The notes beneath the pieces were generated by a model that saw nothing but the letters and a program-made list of their open reading frames with translations, was not told where the DNA came from and made no database searches. Positions 37,337-48,584 of a stretch of 64,000 bases of DNA are shown here, one piece after another. Positions within the stretch are counted from its first letter, which is position 1; the number at the start of each line of letters is the position of its first letter. A program made the translations under genes and the position numbers. This DNA comes from Dolomedes plantarius (lineage: Eukaryota; Arthropoda; Arachnida; Araneae; Dolomedidae): assembly GCA_907164885.2 (NCBI GenBank), contig OU015500.1, positions 55,938,159 to 56,002,158 on the forward strand, given 5' to 3'.

Positions 37337-37341
<5 letters not shown>

Positions 37342-37399
<58 letters not shown>
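37342..37399. repeat. (TA)n microsatellite at a Helitron 5' end
   Basis: About 58 bases of alternating TA. Confidence 0.95.
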
Positions 37400-37406
<7 letters not shown>

Positions 37407-37530
37407 TATAATCCGATTATAGAACCTTTAGAATAAGAAATTTATTTCCGAGTGGTTAAAATATACATCTTATCTAATAAACAGCCAGCACCCGAGTGTC
37501 TCCCGGGCTAGCGTATAGAGGTATCTGCGG

Positions 37531-37860
37531 TTAAGAATTGCTGAGCAAAAGTGTTTCTTGCAGGCTGCATGAGTTGTGCAGGAAGATCTCCTTATTTGGG
37601 CATAGAAAAGGGTCGAATGATTTCGTGGCGTTGCAGGGTTTACTGAGGCTATGAAAAATAGCTCCTTGACATTCAGACGTCCATACCCATTTCCAGTCTT
37701 TCTTTAGAAGGTCATTTAAGGGAATTCTAATTTTAGCGTAATCAGGAATAAATTTATTATATACGTTAATGGTGCCTAGAAATCTTTGAAAATCTTTAAC
37801 GTTCCTAGGGGCCAATAATTTTTCATTGTCTCTATATTAGTATTATTTGGGCTGCATTGG
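37531..37860 (-). pseudogene. Gypsy reverse transcriptase/RNase H junction fragment
   Basis: The minus frame reads NVKDFQRFLGTINVYNKFIPDYAKI and LNDLLKKDWKWVW, the Ty3/Gypsy thumb/connection region. The start of RNase H follows in a slipped frame near 37545. A little more of the same gene can be traced to about 37860. It is a different family from the Gypsy at the left edge. No LTRs are attached to it. Confidence 0.88.
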
Positions 37861-38299
37861 TTTTATCCATAAAAAGTTTGTTCCGCCAGGATAAATAGTC
37901 AATAAGGAGTACAACAAGGAGTACTACGTCATCTTCGAAAGCGTTTACTTTGTCGGCGGGTGCTCTACTATCTCTTGGATTCTTGCACTATAAACAGCTG
38001 TACGACAATCCCCCACCCACCGCTTTAATTCTTTATTTCTCCCTGCATGAGATATCTGTTGAATAATCCCAACCTCCTCATTGGCTCGTCGGTAGATGGC
38101 ACTGTATCAAAAATTGTTTTGTTACTTTTTATGCATAGTGTGTTCTTAGAAATCGAAAGTGTGAACCACCATGTTCTGCTTGGGATGAAATATACCCTAC
38201 CTCGATATTAAATCCCGTGATGAGGCACCTGTGGATATTAAAGTTTAAAAAGACAAATTTGAAGTGTTTATATGACTGAGCTGTTCAGCGCAACATTCA

Positions 38300-39480
38300 C
38301 AGCAAACGAACCCCTCACCTTTCGATCCTCATCTTTTTCTCAATATCTGGATACAGTGTTAAGACGCGTGTCGTGGGGTACGACATTTAAAAAAAGAAAA
38401 TAGAAAAGGTGCAGAAAAACCAATTAACAAACGGGACGGAAAATGGAATAGTGAAATGATATCAGACGATACAAGAAGAATGTCGTGGGGATACGATATG
38501 TTAGAAGTTCAAAAGGGCAGACAACCCAATTAAAGCGGGAAATCGGCGGTACTTTGAGAAAATTGAAATGGCGCTTGATCATACAAAGGACCGGATGAAG
38601 AAGAAGAAATTGAAAAGCAACAGTTAAGAGTCGAAACAGCGAGGGGTCTAGATAGAGGGGACATCGAGATGAAAAGGGAATTGTTGGCAAAGAGAAGAGG
38701 ACCCCACACATAGGAGATATTCTGGGAAAACACGATCCCTAGAAAGGCAGGGATGAGTCGAAGACGGGATTGTTCTAATATAAAATGCCCCTCACTCTGA
38801 ATGGTTAAAGAAATAATTAGGGGATGAAAATTAGCGAATCGAAGTGGAAGTAAAAAAAAAAGGTTGAACATGAGAGACGAATGGAAATGTAAAAGACGGG
38901 GCATTGAGAAGATTAAAAATAGAGAGAGTGAGAATATAAAATAATTATATAATTGATTTTGACTCACAGACTTAGCACAGGAATAAAGAGTTGTAGCCTC
39001 GTAAGCGAGAAGTCTAAAAATAATATATGGGGGATTGCGCCCCGACTTAGCGCATCGCTGTAAGCCTACAACCCAACGATGAGAGGAGATTAGACGAATA
39101 GTGGAGCCGAGAAATATTGCCTGATCCCTGCAAGCTAGCGGTGAGAGGAGCAAAGAGGAGCGTCGGAGCCAAGATAGATTGCCTGACACCTGCAAGCTAC
39201 CGATGAGATGAGAATAGTTGAGATACAGAACCAAGACAGATTGCCTGACCGCCACAAACCAAAGATAGAGAACCGATACAGCCATTAAAGTCCGCCTATT
39301 CCCGCGACAGATAGCGATTCTGATGACTGCGTTCACCAGCGAAAGTGAATCCTGAAGAAAGATATCCCAATCGATGCCGGTGAATATTCCAGCGAATGTT
39401 CCCCCTCTGCAGTCTGCAAAAATGGAGGTCACCTTTCATTACCTATTGCCAAAACGTCTATAAATCCCCGAGTCTTATAA
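38300..39480. other. Purine-rich, GC-richer unclassified segment
   Basis: The plus strand is rich in GA and reads Glu/Lys/Arg-rich short frames with many stops. The long frame on the other strand (38530-39432) is a by-product of this composition. It may be an LTR leader or a Gag remnant, but no motif confirms that. Confidence 0.3.
39063..39285. repeat. 62-bp tandem repeat, about 3.5 units
   Basis: Units of 62 bases share a CTGCAAGCTA(G/C)CG.TGAGA core start and an AGATTGCCTGAC end. Units 2 and 3 are closest; the first and last are diverged. Confidence 0.75.
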
Positions 39481-39899
39481 TATAGGCGGAAGTTAAGAAA
39501 TAATATATATTGCGTACTGAAATTAAATTAATTTAAATAAGTGAAAAAGTGCAGTCAAATAATATCTTGATATAATGAGTATTTCTTTAGTTTCATAATT
39601 ATCAATAATATAATTGAATGTGTACTAATATATGTGTTATGTTAATAAATTAATGTATTGTTTAGAATTCAGAGTAATGGTATCATTGCCTACCACTATA
39701 CTAAATCACGACCCACCCAATTAACCCTACCACAACGCGGTCGAAAGCACCGATTTTGTTTGGGTACGATATTTCACTTAAATGCTTTCTGTTATACCTA
39801 TCCCCTATATTCCCCATAAACCACAATTGCTGACTGAGTGAAATACGTGGAAACATTATAACAACGCAGCTGAATTCACTGATTTTGTCACTGAGGAAG

Positions 39900-40430
39900 A
39901 TTGTTATGTATGTGTGTTTCATTGTGCGACAGAGCCATGCTACAGTCTCCCCAAATTCAATTTCTTCCAGAGGAAGATAACGTAGAATACCGTGAAAACA
40001 CAGTCAAAATCGCTTTTTTTAGTTTGGGTTCGCCAGTTCAAAAGGCATACAGACGTGGCAACACAGACGGGCATAAAGACGTGGCACATACAGACGTGGC
40101 AACTGCTTCCAAGTTTCACTCAGAAATCACGCCATCGGCACATGCGAAAGAACGCTTGTGAGTATAAATACTGCGCTTTCAAACTCTCCAGGGCAGATAT
40201 AATTAGCAGATTGTCTGGTAGCATTTGTGATTAGCATTGCAAATTCACATTTAACGTTTTATTGCAGGTCTTAAAGTAACACTATTATATTGTGTGTTAT
40301 CAAGCCTTCTGGCATGAACACCATCACTTCACAGTAAACGTTACCTCATGGATAGAGCCAAATTTCAAAGAACAACTTTGACATCTATATATTTCAGTCG
40401 CTAAGCCGATTCTTTGGTCAGTCCGTGAGA
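39900..40430 (+). promoter_or_regulatory. Promoter-like segment: repeated motif plus TATA box
   Basis: Four closely spaced variants of ACAGACGTGGCA stand at about 40050-40105. TATAAATA follows at 40163-40170 with CTCCAGGG about 30 bases on. The block is GC-richer than its surroundings and looks like an LTR U3 or a host promoter. No gene downstream can be supported. Confidence 0.35.
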
Positions 40431-42527
40431 GAAAACTACCGCATCAATTTATTTCATTTTGGTCTTAAACGAAATATTTTATAAAAAAATGTGTCAATAT
40501 TGGTTTCTTTAACTGCAATTTCTATTAATAAGTGACAATTTACAATTAAAAATTGGTTTCCAAGCATGCTCAGTGAAATATTTAAATCTGGCGTTAGATA
40601 GTAAGCATGAGGCCGCATAAACACGTTAATTTGTATATTCCAAGGAATATGTCTAGCTCTCCCTCTGCCATATTTATTTTTAATTATATTTGGGAGAGAA
40701 AGAATTAAACCAGGCAGAAATTGTTTATTTACTGCTATTGAGTAACCCTATTTCTTTTTATTCGGATCAATAGTAATTTTTTAAAGTGTGATTCGCTGTT
40801 CTTCATATTATGATTTTGAACATTTGACAATGATGCGTTGGGTATAATTTTTGTATTAGTGCATTTGTAAGGTCGATATAAGATTCGATTGATAATAATT
40901 GAAGTGCATAAATTTAAAGAAGTCCCTTAAGGGGGGAGTACACCTTAAAACCTTCAAAAATCTTCAAATTTTTTTTTATGATTTAATTTTGAAGAATGGA
41001 ATGTAAGGAATCTTTAAAAAAATGAAGTCGACACTACAATTAGAACAGATTTTATGACCCAATTTATAAAGAAATGCGTGAGGAAATCGAGCAATTTGTC
41101 CCTTTAAATCATCCACTGGCGCACCTGCGTTTGTTTACATTATGCTTCGCCTTATTTCGCTACTTGTAATCAGCGAAAAACAGCCAATGGGATATTTTTG
41201 TTCATTCTAAATGCGTAGGGAAGAAGATGACAACCTTCGAAAAGCTAGAAACAACTAAATTTGTACATCAAGCACGTTGTTTTTATTATGATTCTGAAGT
41301 TCTCGCAGTACTATATGGTTAGATTCCTTCGTACTCAGGTTAAACTTATATTTCTATGTCTAATTTTTATCAACCGATTATTCATTAGTAATTGTAAATG
41401 GATGAAAAGAAAAGGAGATCTGGTTGCGGTCCAAAAAAACATAAATTTAGGGGAAATCAGAATACAGTGAAAAAAGATGAAAGGATTAGTGCTTCAGGTA
41501 AGAAGCTTGATCCAATGTTGAATGTTGATAATATCTCCACTAACTTTCTTGGATATAGCATTATCAATAAAAGTATTGTGTATTCCTGCATTGAAAGTTG
41601 CTTATCGTGCTCAAAATGTCAATCTTCAGTGAAAATTGAGTCACATCTGGTGCATGGACTGTCGGAAAAAATTACTGTCATCTGTTAAAAGTGTGGGATT
41701 CTTTCAACGACCAGAAATTCTGCAATGATTGGCAAGAACTGTGATGAAGTGAATAAAATATTTATATATTCCATGAGAATAATAGGACAAGGTTTGGCAG
41801 ATGCTAAATCTTTCTGTGGAATTATGGATTTGCCACCTCCTGTGTGTAAAACTTCTTACAGTAAAATTACAAAACAAACTAAAGTTGCCACTACAGTAAC
41901 AGCACAAAAAAGTTTTTCTGCTGTTGATGAAGAAATAAAATAATGAAAATTCCAGTGATATAAGTATTAGTGGTGATGGAGCCTGGGAAACCAGGGGCCA
42001 TTCATCACTTATTGGAGTTTGTACCGTTGTGGTTGCTTTGAGTGGCAAAGTTTTAGACACAGAATTGTTGTCATCCTACTGTAAGGGATGTAAATCATGG
42101 AAAGATCCCCGAATAGGACCTAATTATGAAACATGGAAGGCAAAGCACTCGCTTACCTGTGAATAAAATCATGAAGGTCAGCTGGCATGATGGAAGTAGC
42201 TGGCATGGTGAGAATTTTTCAACGATCAGAATCCAGTCGTGGTGTAAAATATTTAAATTATATTGGTGATGGAGACAGTAAAACATTTTCTACAATACAA
42301 AAAACTGAGCCTTATGAAAAGGATTTCCCTTTATCAAAAATAGAATGTGTGGGTCACATACAGAAACGCATGGGAGCAAGGCTTCGAAAGAGAAAAAATG
42401 ATATGTGTGGAAAGAAACTTAGTGATAGGAAATCGATTAGTGGTAAAGGATGCCTTACTAACTCTGAAATTAATAAAATTACAGAGTAATATGGTAATGT
42501 CATTAGAACACATTCCAATTCTGTTAA

Positions 42528-43971
42528 AACCCTTTCGCGGCGAACGTCACGTATACGTGCCAGCAGCTATCCGCGTTTCTGGCCGAACGTCACCTATACG
42601 TGACAGTAGTTCGGAACGTTTTATTAGTTAATTTTTGGGGCACAAGATGGCACCGCATGTCTATGAAATTTGGAGTACACGTAGTTGGGACCTTCTATTC
42701 GAAAACAAGACTAGTATGAATCACATGCGGTTTATCGTTTTATGTAAACAAACGGAGGAATGGATGTATTGCGTTTGACTGTCAGCGGGTAGGGCATTTA
42801 TACTTTGCACGTGGTCTTTGTTTACGAGACATCTTTATTTATTTTTCTTTTGTGGTGGAATTGTAGCATTGGGGATATGGGTTTTGAGTCAGAATCAGAT
42901 TCTGTTGCAGTGAGATTTCTTTCCTTTGATGATTTAATATGGAGAAAAGGAGAAAATATTTAACAGAAGACGAAATTTCTGAATTGATGAGAAATGTGTC
43001 TGAAACAAAGTGATTATGAAAGTAGTGACAGTGATACAAAAATCTCGTCTGGTGAATCTGTTTATTTGGAACACCGAGATCAGACTGATGATGAAGATAT
43101 ATCAGACATTTCTATTCTGAGTATATAGCGGGACGGTACTTCTTTGTGGTCTTCTCACGTAAGGGATTTAACTCTACTAGCATTCACAGCGGCATGCGGA
43201 ATAAAAGTCGATGATGCTGTATCAAATTAATTGGATTATTTCAGATGTTTTTTTGATGAAACTGTAATGGATTTAATAACTAAATTAATGCGTATTATAT
43301 TATACTAACCAAATTAATGTGTATGAGAGGTACATAAATCCGGAAAGTGAACAGAGTTCATCCTCGAAGTATTTTTGCCTGTAACTAAAGAAGAAATGTT
43401 TGTTTAATTTGCTTTGACAATTTTAATGAGTATCGTGAAAAAACCGAAAATTAAGATGTACTACTCAGCGAATCCCATGATTGCAACACTTTTTTTCAGT
43501 AAGGTTATGAGTCGGGACCAACGCATCGAAATTCTTCGATACTTGAATTTTACTTCTTCTGATGCCAAAAAGATTGAAAAAAATTAAACCTATTTTAGAT
43601 TTAATCATTCAAGTCTTTCAATGTTCTTGATATATTATTGACATATTCTTGATATATTTCTGATAGGAATATATCAGTTGATGAAAGTCTCTTACTGTGG
43701 AAAGGGAGAGTAGTATTTCGACATTATGTCCCAGCAAAAAATATTTTAAACTGTATAAAAAAATTTTTTTAGTGGAAAAATAATAAAATAATGTGTAAGT
43801 AACCCATATATAGCTTAAATAAATAGATTTGTTTGTAAATGTTACTATTTTGGAATTTTTCGTAAATTTTGGCTTAGCGCTTAAAAGTCCGCCGGCCTGG
43901 AGGGTACGCTCACGAGAAAAACTTCTGGCCTTAGAGGAAAGCGCGTGATCGGAACTGCCGTCGCAAAATGG
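42528..43971 (+). mobile_element. piggyBac-like element inserted in the MULE gene
   Basis: It is flanked by TTAA at 42524-42527 and 43972-43975. The ends read (AA)CCCTTTCGCGGCG and, from the right, CCATTTTGCGACGG, an imperfect inverted pair. Subterminal direct repeats CGAACGTCAC(G/C)TATACGTG lie at about 42540 and 42582. The interior holds a decayed piggyBac transposase. Confidence 0.85.
42880..43760 (+). pseudogene. piggyBac-like transposase, decayed N-terminal half
   Basis: An acidic Ser/Asp/Glu-rich start with several stops leads to MSRDQRIEILRYLNF (about 43509) and then to the YQLMKVSYCGKG stretch near 43675-43705. That stretch is in the place of the family's first catalytic Asp segment, which reads D-E-S-L with one frame slip. 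After the VPAK-like words at about 43735 the gene stops abruptly, so the rest of the catalytic domain is deleted. Confidence 0.75.
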
Positions 43972-44378
43972 TTAAAGAGATTCAAGCAGGAATATGGGCT
44001 ATATTTTATCATAAAAGATCTACTGATGAAGATCCTCTACATGACTTCTGCCCAAAAGGTTCTTCGTCATGGTGCCCATACCAAAAAGCAGTTTCTAATC
44101 AGAAACCATTTAGACATAAAAACTCAATCCCACCAGCAGTTATGAATGTCATCAAGGACATTTTCAAAGACTTGTCATTGCCTGAACTATTGAAAAAATG
44201 TTTAGGTGGACACACACAGAGTAATAATGAGTCACTGAATTCCCTCATCTGGAAGTTTTGTCCTAAAACTTCTGGGTCAGGCAAAAAAATGCCCAGATTG
44301 CTGTAAATGAAGCAGTGATTTGTTTTAATAATGGGTAACAAGGGCGATTAGTCACTTTAAAAGAATTAAATTGTCAAA

Positions 44379-45848
44379 TTTGGCGGTGAAAAGTAATTAT
44401 ATAATTGGTGAGGTATTATAAATATACTATTAATGATAATTATTATATTTAGGATTCATTGATTAAGTTTGTGGTTAGCACATTGCATTATTCGTTGTGA
44501 TTCCCAAATGTTGGAAACATCTCTGGTTTGCACTGACAAATTAATTTATTGAGTATTAAACACATACACAATACGATACAATACTACTAAATATTTCATC
44601 CTTCATTTACACATTACTCACAACTTCATTACTACTAAGTTACTTCACCACGACACATATATTTAATTCATTCAATTATTATGACAATATTTCGTATTTC
44701 TTCTACACATATTACTCTCCACTTCATTACTACTAAATTAATTCTCTACGACTCATATATTTAATTCATTCACTTATTATAATAACATTTTATAAACATA
44801 ATCACTCATATAACCATGTTCCATTACTACCAATATTTGCTCATATATAAGCATAACATCATATTAATTAAATTGTTTTTTTTACGAATTATCGGTCATA
44901 TCCTTAACATTTTATACTCAAATAACATCCTCATCGCGATCTATATTAGTTATTAAGGCTACACACTGAGAAGCAATGACGGTAATATAAAAAGGAAATG
45001 CAAAAGTCTGTACCTCTAAAGATGACTGTTGGATCACTATGATGGGCAGCTGGCACTCGTAAGGACGAACTTCTTTGTATTATCATCGCACGGGAACTAA
45101 GGCGTTCTCTTCGTCTGGTACAAGGCTCGTTCAATCGTGGCAGACACTCTACACAGTAAACTGGGACACTCATCATAAGTTATATGGCTCCTTCACTCAT
45201 TGCAGGCCCTCGGCACGGGATACTGGGGCGCTCTCTTTTTAGGTAATAAGGCTCCTTTGCATGGGACACGACTTATATTTATATCATCGGGGGTTCTTCG
45301 TACATATTCATCGGATTGACACTACTACTTTTTTTTAAACTTCTAACTAACTCTCATTCTTATGTGCCTTCCTATCTTATTTCATATTATTTTCTCTTAT
45401 TAATGCTGACTACGCCTCTTACAATTTCCATGGGTTATATTATTACCATGCCATCGTCATTCGTCCGTGGCTGCCTCCTCTCAATCCCCTTTTCACCAAT
45501 GCGCAATTAGGGCGGGATTTATAAAATTCTCCCTACTAATTTAACTTTTTCCCATGCTCCGGCATCAAGCAGGGTGGTCTGTTTTATAGCCATCATAAAT
45601 TTAGTCATCCCTTTCTTCCTTTCTTCTATTCGTTGCAACTCCCTCTCTTGAACTTTGGTGTGTATACTGCTTGCTACAAGCGCAATCGATATATTTAGTT
45701 TCGCTATATTGTTGGCTTTCTCCTCTTCTCTTTTATTGCCCGTCATTTGCCATGTTTCTTTCTTACATTTAGCAATTAGTTTACATCGTCCTGTAATTTT
45801 CAATTCTCCTGCCCCTGGCCGTGACACTATTGTCATGTCCCTATGACA
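44379..45848 (-). repeat. Solo-LTR-like insertion in the MULE gene
   Basis: It is flanked by TCAAA at 44374-44378 and 45849-45853, a 5-bp duplication. On the minus strand it starts TGTCATAGGG, has a TATA-like box (TTTATAAATCCC, about 45517-45528) and an AATAAA near 44545, and ends in GCCAAA rather than CA. It contains a 105-codon open frame (45519-45836, minus) of unknown nature. The duplication length and signal order fit an LTR; the odd end is a caveat. Confidence 0.6.
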
Positions 45849-46532
45849 TCAAACAGGAGAATTCTGCCAAAAATATCTCTTTGAAGCAGATACTACACGA
45901 GTGACCATTGAAGAAAGACGAAAGATAAACTGCACGTTAGAAGCTCGTCGGGCAGCAAAAAGGAGAAAAATAGCACATGAAGAAGCACTAAGCTGTATGG
46001 AAGGCTCTGCGTATGCTCCTGGTGCATTTTGAGATTTAAAAAAGTTTCCTGATAAATTTTTTGTATTAATTTATAGAGACTTTGAACTTTAAATAGCTTT
46101 TTCTCAAAACTGTCATTTTCCAACTTGCGCTCACTATTTCTTTAAAACTAATGGTTACAGATTGCTAAAATCTTTTGTACATGTAAATCGGGTATGTTTA
46201 TACAATTTCTACTAGAATTTAGGTAAGTACATATTACTATTTTTTTAGCAATTTTTGGTGAAACTTTTTATGTTATTTCTTGCACATTACAATACATTTG
46301 CCTAAAAAAATATTTTTATGTGAAATTTGGTAATTATTTCAGGTGTAGATTAAAGTATAACCTATGGATAGAATATATGCAAATAGTTTAATATATATCT
46401 CTCATAGTTTTTAAAAAAATCTGCGCACAATGCAATGACCTGAGATTCATTTTTCATAAAACATTATTTATTTTTGTTTACATAAAATTATATCTAATAA
46501 TTTCCCAACAATTCTGATTTTGTTTTCTAATA

Positions 46533-47939
46533 CACTGCTGGCCACGCAAATTGCAACACCAAGAAAGACAAGAGATATCACAACAAAATTTATTTTGTAG
46601 ATAACATGTTGACCAAGTATCAAATGATTAAATTTATAGACTTCTGTGAAGTGTGGTTCCTGCCAAAATCAGTAGCCAGAGTAGCCGCCATTGTTGGAGA
46701 TCACCGCTGCCACACGCCTCAGCATTGATTCAAAGAGACTTTGGATGAGTTCTTGGGGTACAGCAGACCAAGCAGCTTCCACATGTTGCCAAAGTTGATC
46801 TGCTGTGGCAGCTGGGGATGGAATCTGGGTCAATCGTAGAGCAACCATGGACCACTTGTTTTCCATCGGCGAAAGATTCGGAGAGCGAGGCGGCCAGGGA
46901 AGCAATTCAATCTGGCGATTGACGAAGAACCGTTGGACAATGCGTGCCACGTGTGGTCAGCATTATCCTATTGAAATATGGCTGTGGGCAAGCCCTGAAG
47001 GTAAGGAAGGACAACTGGCTCCAACACCTCGGAGATGTAGCGCTGGCTGTTTAAAGTACCGGCAATGCGTACTAGAGGTGTACGAGAGTGATATCCAATA
47101 CCGCCCCATACCATAATACCTGGTGCAGGACCAGTGTGGCGGTGCATAACGCAGCTGTTTAGCATCCTCTCTTCACGGTGTCTCCAGACTCGAATGTGAT
47201 CATCGTGGTGATGCAGACAGAAGCATGACTCGTCAGTAAAGACAATTTCATTCCATTCTGCGATCCACATCCTTCTGTCATCGCACCATTGGCGGCGGAG
47301 ACGTCTGTGGTTCTGCGTCAAGGGTAGACAAAGCAATGGACGTCTTGCGGGCAGACCACTCTGCTGTAAATGGCGTCGAATGGTACGCGCAGACACTGGA
47401 TGATGCGTTACAGACTGCATGTGCTGTGCTATGGTTCTTGATGTGACTGAGCTATCCGTCACTGCCATGCGCACAATTTGCATGTCATCACGTGAAGTGG
47501 TGCGCTGAGGTGGATGCGATCGAACACGCCGGTCCGTCGTACCCTCCTGCATCCAACGATCACATATCCGCATTACAGTTGTTTGGTTTCGTCTAACACG
47601 ACTACCGATTTCCCTGAAAGATAATCCACAATCTCGGTAGGCCACTATCCTTCCTCTGTCGAACTCGGATACTTGATCAAAAGATGATCGCTGTTTTCGA
47701 CGAGGCATAATTGATCGTTTTTTGAAAAAACCATAAGAAAAACACAATTGCCGAACTAGAAATCGTCGAAATCTCCAAGCCTTAAATAGCGCTTTGAAGT
47801 GGCGCCACAGGCGCGCGTGATGTGGGTCTGCGCTGAAATTCTAATCATTTGCATATCTCACTTCCGCTAATGCATGTTGTAAATTTCATGTTATTTGCAT
47901 GTTTCCTTCAGGGTGTTGCATTTACAGTGGCCAGCAGTG
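46533..47939 (-). mobile_element. Tc1-like element, family 1, inactivated copy
   Basis: TA duplications flank CACTGCTGGCCA...TGGCCAGCAGTG ends. It is 1407 bp long and very similar to the copy at 60276-61686 but inverted. It lies in the MULE downstream of the transposase gene. Confidence 0.93.
46669..47708 (-). pseudogene. Tc1 transposase, family 1, broken
   Basis: It begins MPRRKQRSSFDQ at 47708, then two helix-turn-helix units and the first Asp in FTDESCF (Arg to Cys next to the motif). The codon before the second catalytic Asp is TAG instead of a Gln codon, and one base is missing a few codons later, which shifts the frame near 46960. The Glu-bearing block (SPNLSPMENKW) and C-terminus (ISNNGGYSGY) are readable in the next frame to 46669. 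It is the dead sister of the intact gene at 60510. Confidence 0.93.
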
Positions 47940-48072
47940 TAGATAAAGCTTCGTACAATTCACCATAAAAAATTGGTTTAAATTAATTACAAATTAACTG
48001 TTTGACAACACATTCAGCCTGGTAGTAAAATCAGTGTATTTTTGCGAGTGAAAAGGTGTACTCCCCCCTTAA

Positions 48073-48584
48073 GTTATACTAATTTTAGCATAGGCCATTG
48101 GTATAAATAATGAGCATCTAGATTGCTGAAGAGAGGCTGGTTTGTTTGTTGTGATTTAGGCGAGTTGCCGCTTGTGGCGATTAGCTGGTTTCCTTCAAAC
48201 TTACACGAGTTCTTATCAACTCGTTAGACGTAGGTTATGTGTGGTTATAAGTCAAAAATTACTGAGCAGCATGACTGGTTTGACTTTAGAGTAATTTGTG
48301 AGTATTTTTGAAATAACATTCCTTGCATAGTTTTTATACTTATGAGTATTTCGAACTGTATTTCCTTGCACAGTTTGTACACTTGTTGTACCAGGAGTAC
48401 GCAGTATTGTTTTGAAATTCAAGTATGCGTGTCAAGTAAAGAATAAAATATGTTATAAATCTATTAAGTGTCGTTTGCACTTCATTAGCTCGGCACTTCA
48501 ATCTACATATACCCTAGGTAGGGTAGAAGTTAGCAATCTCTATACATTTATATACAATTCATCCGTCATTATGACGGTATCATA
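48073..48584. other. Non-coding DNA between two DNA transposons
   Basis: No gene or repeat recognised. Confidence 0.35.

Larger units (their letters stand above)
41398..46032 (+). pseudogene. MULE transposase, split by two insertions
   Basis: ATG at 41398 opens a basic N-terminus (MDEKKRRSGCGPKKHK). Cys pairs (CLSCSKC) and a KSFCGIMDLPPPV box follow. The catalytic region has GDGAWETRGHSS (about 41975-42005), YIGDGDSK (about 42262) and ECVGHIQKRMG (about 42343). The gene then jumps to 43976 (IQAGIWAIFYHK, FCPKGSSSWC, NNESLNSLIW) and to 45854-46032, where it ends in YAPGAF. The first two pieces join exactly at a TTAA and the next two at TCAAA. Further lesions are a TAA at 41686, a frameshift before 41950, a stop near 42155 and one near 42487, and a frame slip near 44300. 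It belongs to the Mutator-like transposase family common in arthropods. Confidence 0.88.
40927..48072 (+). mobile_element. MULE DNA transposon carrying three nested insertions
   Basis: The ends are perfect 20-bp inverted repeats, TTAAGGGGGGAGTACACCTT, at 40927-40946 and, inverted, at 48053-48072. Between them lies a MULE-type transposase gene split by a piggyBac (42528-43971) and an LTR-like element (44379-45848). A Tc1 element (46533-47939) follows the gene. Removing the three insertions leaves about 2.8 kb. No 8-11 bp target duplication is visible outside the repeats. TTAA at both ends may belong to the repeat or be a 4-bp duplication. Confidence 0.85.

Noticed and set aside
38530..39432. 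300-codon open frame on the minus strand
   Set aside because: It lies opposite a purine-rich strand that lacks stop codons by composition, crosses a 62-bp repeat that is not a multiple of three, and has no family motif.
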